Below, piece by piece: positions 1-6,885 of a stretch of DNA of 12,696 bases (position 1 is the stretch's first letter; every line of letters starts with the position of its first letter). The position numbers were made by a program, and so were the translations under genes. Source of the stretch: Cyclostephanos tholiformis (lineage: Eukaryota > Bacillariophyta > Thalassiosirophyceae > Thalassiosirales > Thalassiosiraceae); contig JALLPB010001067.1 of assembly GCA_036939975.1 (NCBI GenBank), forward strand, positions 1 through 12,696, written 5' to 3'. The notes beneath the pieces were generated by a model. That model was not told where the DNA came from. It was given only the letters and a program-made list of their open reading frames with translations, and did not search any database.

Positions 1-615
1 CAACAGCCGGTGGCAACAAAGACCGACTTCCAACTCGCACGCGCCTACTTCGAGCACCTCGTCAAAGCAACAGACACGTACAAACAAAATGCTGGTAGTG
101 GCATCACCGGGCGCAACAGATATGAATCCGCCAACAACCTCACCGACGTCGGCAACGAACTTCGCGAGTACATCCAACAAATCACAAGCGCAGGCGCCGC
201 CAATGCCACAGACACCACCAGCAACATTCAAACAAGGGAAAAACTCACGCTGATGGAAGCCGAACTCAAGAAGTTGACTGCAACCCTCGCTGCAATGACT
301 GCCAAACTAGGAAACGACGAAAACAGACACCCCAACAGCAGCAACAATAGTGACGGCACCAAGGACGGCAATAATAGGCGCCCACAGATGAAGAAGTTGC
401 GCAACATGGGAGGCTATTGCCATTCACATGGCTTCCACCCCGTCGGCACCGACCACAACAGCACTAACTGCAACTGGCAAAAACCAGGGCACAACACTGC
501 TGCCACCTGGAGCAACCGCTTGGACGGCAACACCTACTGGCCACTAGCCCGTCGCGTAGCCATCGAACAACAAGATCACCCCGCATGGAAGGACAAGACA
601 GCACCCACCAGCTGA
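1..615 (+). CDS. Copia Gag, C-terminal part with zinc-knuckle-like motif (5' partial)
   Basis: The frame is open from the first base of the window; the first possible internal start is only a GTG at 10, so the true start lies upstream. Gag packages element RNA in cytoplasmic virus-like particles. A predicted helical/coiled segment (around REKLTLMEAELKKL, nt 235-285) is followed by an Asn-rich linker. Then comes a Cys/His motif at nt 418-471 with spacing C-x2-H-x8-H-x4-C, followed by a Gly-His pair. This non-canonical knuckle is what I recall of diatom Copia Gags. TGA at 613-615 ends the frame, but the same frame resumes as protease-region coding at once, so this stop is either a nonsense mutation or, less likely, a Gag/Pol separator. 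Confidence 0.82.
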   Translation, partial: QQPVATKTDFQLARAYFEHLVKATDTYKQNAGSGITGRNRYESANNLTDVGNELREYIQQITSAGAANATDTTSNIQTREKLTLMEAELKKLTATLAAMTAKLGNDENRHPNSSNNSDGTKDGNNRRPQMKKLRNMGGYCHSHGFHPVGTDHNSTNCNWQKPGHNTAATWSNRLDGNTYWPLARRVAIEQQDHPAWKDKTAPTS

Positions 616-1350
616 CATCAACCGGGGATTGCGGTCAATGAGAATATAGTCACAAACAGCACGAATAAACTAACGCATGGTCTGACAACTAATTTTTATT
701 ACTGTTTATCCCCGCCGCCGTGTCAGGTCGAAGAGCACGACATTATTAGCACCCCCGTGACAATATGCAACACCATCGCCTCCAGTCCACCTCACGCGAG
801 CAGACCACCTAGCAACAAGACCGCAAGAAAATGGCTCGCCCGGCTCCACCTACGACATGCGACCACAAAAACAGATCCCGCACGCCAATACATCATTGGC
901 AAAGATGACAATGAACTCCGCACCGGCATCTCCAACAGCTCCATCGCAACAACAATCGCCGACAGCGGCGCCACCTCTAGTGTCGGCACCATCATCAACC
1001 CCAGCACCCGTACGGGACATCCTTCCTACAAACAGTTCACCCTCCCCAACGGCACCATCATACCGGCCACTGAACTAGCCCACTACCCATTCAACGTACG
1101 GCCGCCGGCCAATGAGCTACACATCACCCCGGGCATCAGCCAGCACTCACTACTCAGCACGGGCAAATTCGCCAATGCGAACTACATCACAGTCTTCGAC
1201 AAGGAATTGATAAATGTATATGATGCCAACGACACCATCCTCACCGTCAGCAAGGGCGCAATCCTACGTGGCTTTAGAGAGGATTCCCCACTAAACCCAC
1301 GTGGATTGCCGCCATCAAAAACAAACAATTCTCATCGTGGCCAGGCCTAA
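616..1350 (+). pseudogene. Copia protease region (same frame as gag, ends by frameshift)
   Basis: The segment continues gag frame 1 directly after TGA 613-615, without another stop until 1348-1350. The retroviral-type aspartic protease signature is at nt 952-978 (TTIADSGATSSV, catalytic Asp codon at 961-963). It cleaves the polyprotein. Downstream residues up to about KGAILRGFRE (nt 1252-1281) fit the end of the protease region of this family. The Gly-Leu-Trp-Arg block and the linker usually found before integrase are absent; instead the sequence jumps to integrase-type residues in another frame. Codons from about 1282 to 1350 in this frame are therefore out-of-frame readthrough and not real protein. 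Confidence 0.8.
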
Positions 1351-2483
1351 CCGTAGAAGCAGCCAGGAAACACTTGCCCAATTCCGAAGAAGTGCACAAA
1401 GGTCATGGACACAAGACACCAAGTGGCCTACGCTCCACGAAGACCCAACTCATCCCTCTCCTTGACAAACGCGATGAAGCATTTGAACCCATCAAAGACT
1501 CAACGCCACCTACACACCCTACCCAAAAAGAGAAAACAGTTCACCATCACGTTCTGGTTGTTGGAGATACTGCCACTCAGAAGATTTGGACAGATCAAAC
1601 GGGCAGGTTCCCCAAAAAATCGCAAAAGGGCAACCGATACATCATGGTACTCATCGAGAGTGACAGCAATGTCATCCTTTTCGAAGCGATGAAGAACCAC
1701 ACCTCCAGTGAAATGATCCGCGCACTCCAAGCCCTCCTTGACCGGCTAAAGGCAGCTGGCATCACCCCCACACAGCACATTCTCGACAACGAGTGCTCCA
1801 ACGACTTCAAGACAACAATCAAAGCCAACAAGATGACCTATCAGCTCGTCCCACCACACGACCACCGCCGTAACTGTGAAGAGAAGGCCATCCAGACCTT
1901 CAAAGATCACTTCATTGCCATCCTATGCGGCGCAGACAACGAATTCCCCCTCAACCTGTGGGACCTCCTTTTGCCTCAAGCCGAGAAGACTTTGAACATG
2001 CTTCGCCCATCACGCATGATCCCTACCGTGTCCGCATACACCTACCTCTGGGGCCAGCATGATTACAACGCAAACCCATATGCACCACTGGGCTGCAAAG
2101 TTGAAGCACACGTGGTACCAAGCAATCGTGAGACCTGGGCACCCCACACAACAAGTGGATACTACATAGGCAACTCACCGGACCACTATCGCTGCCATGA
2201 AGTCTATATCACCAACACGCGCCACACACGAACGTGCAGCACCGTATTTTTCAGACACAAATACTTAACCCTGCCCAATTTGATGCAGGCCGACGCTCTC
2301 ACTCGCGCTGCAGACCAGCTTACCGATGCAATTAAGGGCATCGCAGCAGCACCGAACGTCACTCGTGATGCCATCGACCAACTCATTGCGATATTCAAGA
2401 CTAACACGGCAAAAGCCACAGAGACCAGCGCACCTCAAAGGGTGACCAAACCGAGCGTGCCTGATCAAAGGGTGATGCAATAA
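1278..2483 (+). pseudogene. Copia integrase (DDE type), N-terminus lost by deletion
   Basis: The frame opens at the TAG of 1275-1277 and reads as integrase from GFPTKPTW (1281-1304) onward, through the linker motif ending GLRSTK. A DDE catalytic core follows: Asp at 1593 (IWTDQTG), Asp at 1785 (ILDNE) and Glu at 1881 (RRNCEEKAIQ), with 31 residues between the last two. A C-terminal part containing SGYYIG and FFRHKYLT follows. The first ATG-like start used by ORF callers (1374) is arbitrary; there is no own initiation signal. The HHCC-type zinc-finger region expected upstream of the core is not visible and was probably lost in the deletion near 1280. Translation would end at TAA 2481-2483, but the same frame continues as reverse transcriptase. 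Confidence 0.87.
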
Positions 2484-4424
2484 CATGAGGAGGCTGAGGC
2501 CAGCATCGGTGCCGTGCCCCCACTGGAAGTCACTTACCACAGGGAGCACCCTCACCACACCACACTCATCTCCCAAAACGAACACAATGACTATACCTCT
2601 CCTCCAGCCATGAACACTCACCTACAGCGTCAAACACGAACAATCACACGGGACTTTCTCTACCACCTCGCCGATTCACCCCTCCTGCCACAACCCTTTC
2701 CCAACCAGCAGGCCCGACATCCACCACGGTTCCTCGATGACCTTGCACAAGCAGTACTGGACGATGATACCGGCGACCTCCTTGAGTACTGCCATCTCCT
2801 CAAACACCCGAAGTACAAAGACGTCTGGAGCCAATCATTTGGGAAGGAAATTCGGCGCTTTGCAACAACAACCAAAACCATCGCCTTCAAAAGCAAGCAG
2901 GAAATCCCCACCATGCGCCGCAAAGACATAACCTACGGGCGCATCATGTGCACCTATTGCTCTGAGAAACAAGATCCACATTGCAAGCGCATCATCATGG
3001 GGGGAAACCTCATAAACTACCCTGACGACTGTGGCACACCTACCGCCGACCTACTCACCATCAAACTGCTATTCAACAGCATCATCTCAACGCCCCACGC
3101 CAAATTTATGACAATCGACATTAAGGATTTCTACCTCAACACACCAATGGAACGCTTCGAATACTTTCGAATGAAGCTTGATTTGTTTCCCCCCGACATC
3201 GCTCAGGAGTACGGCCTCCACGACAAGGCAGACGCAGATGGAAACGTGTTCTGTGAGGTACGACGAGGAATGTATGGTCTCCCACAGGCGGGGATCATTG
3301 CCCAAGATCTACTCACCAAACGCCTCCAAAAAGCCGGCTATCGCCAAAGCAAGATAACACCAGGCTACTGGCGGCACGACTGGCGACCCATCAGCTTCAC
3401 ACTAGTCGTCGACGATTTTGGCGTCAAGTACATCAACAAAACCGACGTGAACCACCTCATGAGCACTCTACAACAAGACTACGAAATCGACACAGATTGG
3501 GACGGCACACGTTACCTGGGACTCACCTTGGACTGGGACTACGCAGCGCGTGAGGTCCACCTCTCCATGCCTGGTTACATTGACAAAGCCCTCGTCCGCT
3601 TCGGGCACACACTCCCCAAGAAACCGCAGCAACAGCCCCACCCCCACACCATCCCCACTTACGGCGCCACCATACAATACGCCAACCCACCCGACGCTTC
3701 CCCCCCCGCCACCAAAGCGGAAGAAAAATTCATTCGCCAGGTGATCGGCGTCCTTCTGTACTACGGCAGAGCCGTTGACTCAACCCTCCTGGTTGGCCTC
3801 AGCTCACTCGCGGCCACGCAAGCCACTCCCACCAAACACACCGTTGACCTTGTCCGGTGGATCCTCGACTACGCCGCCACCAACCCCGATGCAATTCTAA
3901 CCTACAAGAAAAGCGCGATGGTACTCGCCGTCCACAGCGATGCATCTTACCTCAGCGAACCCCTCGCCCGCAGCCGTGTGGGTGGACATTTTTTTTGCTC
4001 ATCAAATGTCGACGACCCCCCCGACAACGGTGCCATCCTCAACATTTCCAAAGTCCTCAGGGCCGTCATGTCTAGTGCCGCCGAAGCCGAACTAGGCGCT
4101 CTCTACATTAACGCACGCGAAGCCGTACCTTTGCGCCACCTCCTCGAAGAAATGGGACACAAGCAGCCGCCCACACCCATCCAAACGGACAACAGTACCG
4201 CGCACGGCGTCGTCACAAGCAACATCCAAGCACGACGGACAAAAGCAATGGACATGAGGTTCCATTGGCTACGTTGCCGGGAATCCCAACAACAATTTCG
4301 TTATTACTGGCGTCCCGGACACACCAACCGCGCCGATTATTGGACAAAACACCACAGCTCCGCACACCACAGCGAAAAGCATCCAACCATACTCACCCCA
4401 AAATTTGTCCTCGACGCCCTTTGA
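2484..4424 (+). CDS. Copia reverse transcriptase and RNase H
   Basis: The frame is open from immediately after TAA 2481-2483 to the stop at 4422-4424, about 646 codons, in the same frame as integrase. A GTG at 2514 is an ORF-caller start only. Reverse transcriptase motifs are present: KFMTIDIKDFYLNTPM (catalytic Asp region, about 3100-3150), YGLPQAGIIAQ (about 3274-3306) and the VVDD box (3405-3416). RNase H follows with AVHSDASYLSE (Asp at 3939), AEAELGALY (about 4080-4106), IQTDNST (Asp at 4188) and a terminal HTNRADYWTKHH. The end, TPKFVLDAL, is typical for these elements. Both catalytic domains look intact, so this is the youngest-looking part of a damaged element. Confidence 0.92.
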   Translation, partial: HEEAEASIGAVPPLEVTYHREHPHHTTLISQNEHNDYTSPPAMNTHLQRQTRTITRDFLYHLADSPLLPQPFPNQQARHPPRFLDDLAQAVLDDDTGDLLEYCHLLKHPKYKDVWSQSFGKEIRRFATTTKTIAFKSKQEIPTMRRKDITYGRIMCTYCSEKQDPHCKRIIMGGNLINYPDDCGTPTADLLTIKLLFNSIISTPHAKFMTIDIKDFYLNTPMERFEYFRMKLDLFPPDIAQEYGLHDKADADGNVFCEVRRGMYGLPQAGIIAQDLLTKRLQKAGYRQSKITPGYWRHDWRPISFTLVVDDFGVKYINKTDVNHLMSTLQQDYEIDTDWDGTRYLGLTLDWDYAAREVHLSMPGYIDKALVRFGHTLPKKPQQQPHPHTIPTYGATIQYANPPDASPPATKAEEKFIRQVIGVLLYYGRAVDSTLLVGLSSLAATQATPTKHTVDLVRWILDYAATNPDAILTYKKSAMVLAVHSDASYLSEPLARSRVGGHFFCSSNVDDPPDNGAILNISKVLRAVMSSAAEAELGALYINAREAVPLRHLLEEMGHKQPPTPIQTDNSTAHGVVTSNIQARRTKAMDMRFHWLRCRESQQQFRYYWRPGHTNRADYWTKHHSSAHHSEKHPTILTPKFVLDAL

Positions 4425-4684
4425 GCTGCCACCAACCGAACACCTGCCACGGCAGGCAAAGGATTGCTTGGGGTGGCGCCCGCTGCATACATTCATATTT
4501 TACACATCTGCATGTGGCATGTTCATCCGCTCCACTCACACTGCACCAGTAGAGGTCCTGAAAGGGTGTGCTAGATATATTCTTCCCGCCACAAGAAGCT
4601 ACCTACCACCTCTGGGGATGGGAATTCCCACGTAGAGACACTCCCTCTACCTTAGCAGTTTCATCTCACGAAGGCAAAATCTAA
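4425..4684. other. Non-coding stretch between retroelement and alpha-kinase relic
   Basis: There is no convincing gene. This is where the polypurine tract and 3' LTR of the Copia element should lie; a G-rich GGGGTGG occurs at about 4470-4476, but no LTR-like TG...CA block can be defined without its partner. A short inverted repeat with 6-bp arms and a 2-bp loop sits at 4443-4456. The open frame 4405-4635 encodes nothing I recognise. Confidence 0.5.
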
Positions 4685-5287
4685 CTTGCCTCCACTAGCG
4701 ATCACATCGATAGAAGCATCTGTGAGACATCCCCCAGATTGGCTCATTATTTCGCTTACCACCTTGACAGTAAAGCAAAATGCACTTTTTGCCATCTATC
4801 AATGTCTAATGAGACATCTGTGCCCCCACCCATCATCTTTCTCAAATGTAGCGTTTACAAGTACCTAATTATAAATGGAAATCAATGTGGCTTACTTGTA
4901 GAAAAATATCTCCGAGGAAAGTTTACAAAGTTCAACAGCAACAATGGATTTGTGCTAAGAAATCGTGAGAAAGATGTAACTCCTTCTATTGATCTAGCCA
5001 TTGGTGAGGTTCCACTCATGGATTTTGTTCAAGCCTTTAGTCAGTAGGTCTATGAATACACAGAGTGCATGCTGGTCATTTACAACTTACAGGGTATACT
5101 TGATATGGAAGGCAGAAGGCCAATTTTTTGTTAGACAGACCCTGCCATGTGCTCAAGAAATCGTGGCTCGAGGAGTGAATTTGGAAAGGCTGATCTTGGT
5201 ATGAAAGGGATCCATAACTTTTGCCGGCATCATACGTGTAATGATGTCTGCAAGGTTTTGGATCTACCCCTCATAGGAAGAAAATGA
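4685..5287 (+). pseudogene. Alpha-type protein kinase (MHCK/EF2K family) catalytic-domain relic
   Basis: One reading frame carries the ordered motifs of an alpha-kinase: a CET...AHYFA stretch (about 4721-4750), IIFLKCSVY (about 4829-4855), GLLVEKYLRGKFTKFNSNNG (about 4889-4948), QAFS (about 5030-5041), a decayed D-L-Q-G motif read as YNLQG (about 5081-5095), TDPAM (5138-5149), FGKADLGMKGI (about 5177-5209) and the zinc-binding end FCRHHTCNDVC (about 5219-5251). Alpha-kinases phosphorylate Ser/Thr in helical contexts, as in myosin heavy chain kinase and eEF2 kinase. The frame is broken by TAG at 5045-5047 and TAG at 5132-5134 and ends at TGA 5285-5287; no frameshift is needed. The Asp expected before L-Q-G is Asn. 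The N-terminal ATP-binding lobe is not recognisable upstream. No plausible introns would remove the stops. Confidence 0.87.
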
Positions 5288-5421
5288 TGCATGCCTCGTG
5301 ACAGAGATAATACTGGTTTGGTAGAGTCTGGTAAATCTCCCACTTAACCTTACGTTAGGATTGAAAATTGTGTGAATCTGTAAACTCACTGTACAGCCTA
5401 AATATATACATAACGGTTTCT

Positions 5422-5435
5422 GTTCACCGGTGAAC
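5422..5435. repeat. Perfect 14-bp palindrome GTTCACCGGTGAAC
   Basis: The sequence equals its own reverse complement. It lies alone in a gene-free stretch between the alpha-kinase relic and the plastid-protein gene. It could bind a dimeric protein or be chance; there are no further copies that I noticed in the window. Confidence 0.5.
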
Positions 5436-5782
5436 AAACTCCTGAATATCTCCGCATCCACCTCAGACAATCAATTGATATGTAGAGAAGTAGTTCATCG
5501 ATGCGATACATACTAGTGTTGCTTTTTAGTCGTATTATTTAATGCTTCGGACATGAGTGGTGACTCGATGACATAATCTAAACTCCATGAAGGTACCCGT
5601 TCGTCCTCGGAAATCGAACTCGATCCACCATCAAACCACGCATCATCATTTAAAGTGCGTATCATGAGCGGAGTCACACAAGAAAAACAAAAACAAGAGA
5701 TTATGATCCAACCTCCCTCGGACGCGGAATCGCACGGATTTCCCTGATTGACTTTCCTTTCTGTTCGATGGTGAAAAATGGG

Positions 5783-5822
5783 CCCTCCCCACCACCCTCA
5801 CCCCTCCCCCCCCTCCTCCCTT
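5783..5822. repeat. C-rich pyrimidine tract
   Basis: A run of CCCT/CCCA-type units with an uninterrupted block of C, about 100 bp beyond the stop codon of the minus-strand gene at 5922. On the transcript strand of that gene it is a G-rich purine tract and could affect 3'-end formation. It is simple sequence otherwise. Confidence 0.5.
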
Positions 5823-5921
5823 CACAATCCCAGTCCCCCCGAGCGACGGCCAATGAAATATAATAATAAACTTCGCATCGTGTAAGTACCCCCTTCACCA
5901 TCCGCGGTGTTCCGATGAAAT

Positions 5922-6566
5922 CTAAAATCTCTCGCGCTCGATGTCCTCCACGAGCGCCCGCACCTCGTCGTCGTCCAATTCCTCCAACCTCTTGGCGATG
6001 ACGGCATCCTCGTAATCCTTCAGCTGACGGGCGTACGTCATGTCCTTCGTCGCGACCCTGAATATATACGTGCTACCCCACAATAGCATGGTAAGTACCG
6101 AAAATCCCACGCCTATGTCCCTCCCCACCTCGATCTCGTCGAGACCGAACATCGGTCCGGTGGCGACGTTGTATGCGATTATCGGCAATACGAACAGCAC
6201 GATGGATAATACCACGACCCCCCCCTTGGTGCCGGGATCGAGGAAGGCGGGTAGGGACGACAACGACGACGGGGATTTCTCGTCCGACGTCGTCATGCGT
6301 AGCGCGGTCGCGGAGGACACGACGTACGCGCGACGTTGTCGCTGTTGCTCGTAAGGGGAGGGCGCGGCGGTCGTCGTCGTCGTGCTCCTTACAATCGTCA
6401 TTGTCGTCGTCGTCGTCGTCGTCGTCGATGGACGGGCGACGAGGGAGGGGGGGGCGAAGGCCAGCGAGACGGGGGGGACGCCGCCGCCGCCGCCGCCGCC
6501 GAGGTGGTGTATCGCCACTAGGGCCAGGCACAGGCGCTGTAGTAGCAGGGGATAGTGGGACGGCAT
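5922..6566 (-). CDS. Plastid-targeted two-helix membrane protein, DUF3007-like
   Basis: Single exon, 214 aa; the first ATG is at 6566 (an upstream TTG in frame was not taken). The N-terminus has a hydrophobic signal peptide (residues about 7-22) ending in SLAFAPPS (34-41), matching the ASAFAP-type cleavage motif of diatom bipartite plastid targeting. A Ser/Thr/Arg-rich transit-like stretch follows to about residue 105. The mature part has two membrane helices (about 116-135 and 152-170), then a conserved-looking hydrophilic tail with KDMTYARQLKDYEDAV (174-189) and KRLEEL. I recall this tail from cyanobacterial and plastid DUF3007 proteins, whose role I cannot state. By analogy it would sit in a plastid membrane, probably the thylakoid. 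Poly-Gly (23-29) and poly-Thr tracts in the pre-sequence come from triplet repeats. It is divergently arranged with the TFIIB-like gene. Confidence 0.83.
   Translation of the reverse strand: MPSHYPLLLQRLCLALVAIHHLGGGGGGGVPPVSLAFAPPSLVARPSTTTTTTTTMTIVRSTTTTTAAPSPYEQQRQRRAYVVSSATALRMTTSDEKSPSSLSSLPAFLDPGTKGGVVVLSIVLFVLPIIAYNVATGPMFGLDEIEVGRDIGVGFSVLTMLLWGSTYIFRVATKDMTYARQLKDYEDAVIAKRLEELDDDEVRALVEDIERERF
6403..6427. repeat. (GTC)n triplet repeat inside coding sequence
   Basis: About eight GTC units on the + strand encode the poly-Thr tract in the transit-peptide region of the minus-strand plastid gene. Being in units of three it can vary in length without breaking the frame. Confidence 0.75.
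6479..6501. repeat. (GCC)n triplet repeat inside coding sequence
   Basis: Seven or so GCC units on the + strand encode Gly residues 23-29, immediately after the signal-peptide hydrophobic core and before the SLAFAPP cleavage motif. Confidence 0.75.
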
Positions 6567-6885
6567 GGTCGATGAAAGTATGGTTTCACGTGACAAAGGT
6601 GAGAACAGAGGTTAGAGAGTTAGTGAGGGAGGAGAGAAAATAATACAATAGTACCTATTGGGTGTATTGGGTGTGTGGCGGGAGGGCGGACGGCGGCCGG
6701 CCGGCGGTCAACCTCTTCATCCAAAAGGGGGGGGCGGGGGATGGGCCCGCGAATTAGTCTCACAACTACCCACACAATAATACCATACTAGGTAGGTAAG
6801 TAGGTACGATACTTCTCTTCAACACTAAGAACACTCGAAGAATGTCTCCCGCACTGCATCGCATTGACATCGGGCGGAGATCACC
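6567..6885. promoter_or_regulatory. Bidirectional promoter region between divergent genes
   Basis: This 319-bp gap separates the start codons of the plastid-protein gene (minus) and the TFIIB-like gene (plus), so it must hold both 5' UTRs and core promoters. It contains a G-rich block (about 6726-6744), an imperfect repeat TTGGGTGTATTGGGTGTG (about 6658-6675) and a GGTAGGTAAGTAGGTA stretch (about 6792-6807). I see no convincing TATA box and no long ORF of its own. Confidence 0.55.

Larger units (their letters stand above)
1..4424 (+). mobile_element. Ty1/copia LTR retrotransposon, internal region, degenerate, 5' truncated by window edge
   Basis: Domain order along the + strand is gag, protease, integrase, reverse transcriptase, RNase H. 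Integrase before reverse transcriptase is the Copia order and excludes Gypsy. Motif wording (LVVDDFGVK in the polymerase, PPHDHRRN near the integrase Glu, a gag Cys/His motif starting GGYCHSHG) resembles what I know of diatom Copia elements. The polyprotein is interrupted by TGA at 613-615, a deletion plus frame change near 1280, and TAA at 2481-2483, so this copy is probably non-autonomous. Reading frame 1 runs from position 1 to about 1281 and frame 3 from 1278 to 4424. The 5' LTR, primer binding site and gag start lie outside the window. I could not identify a 3' LTR after 4424, so the 3' boundary is undefined and may be truncated. Confidence 0.93.
5288..5921. other. Intergenic region, no gene seen
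   Basis: AT-rich DNA with no open frame that matches anything I know on either strand. It contains a perfect 14-bp palindrome (5422-5435) and a pyrimidine-rich tract (about 5783-5822) just beyond the 3' end of the minus-strand gene. A piece near 5600-5625 faintly recalls a tRNA B box on the minus strand but does not fold as a tRNA. Confidence 0.55.

Noticed and set aside
2475..2490. CAA-TAA-CAT as a viral-type stop-readthrough signal
   Set aside because: Its place between integrase and reverse transcriptase is not where Copia elements regulate expression, and the element is broken elsewhere.
5003..5047. Short intron that would remove the TAG at 5045 in the kinase relic
   Set aside because: The candidate GTGAGG...TAG intron is under 50 nt and would delete the conserved Q-A-F-S codons.
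5590..5650. Possible tRNA fragment on the minus strand (GTTCGATTTC-like B box)
   Set aside because: The arms do not pair into a cloverleaf and the A box and acceptor stem are absent.
6073..6643. Long Arg/Asp-rich open frames on both strands across the plastid-protein gene
   Set aside because: They are frame shadows of triplet repeats and GC-rich codons; only the 5922-6566 frame has signal, membrane and family motifs.
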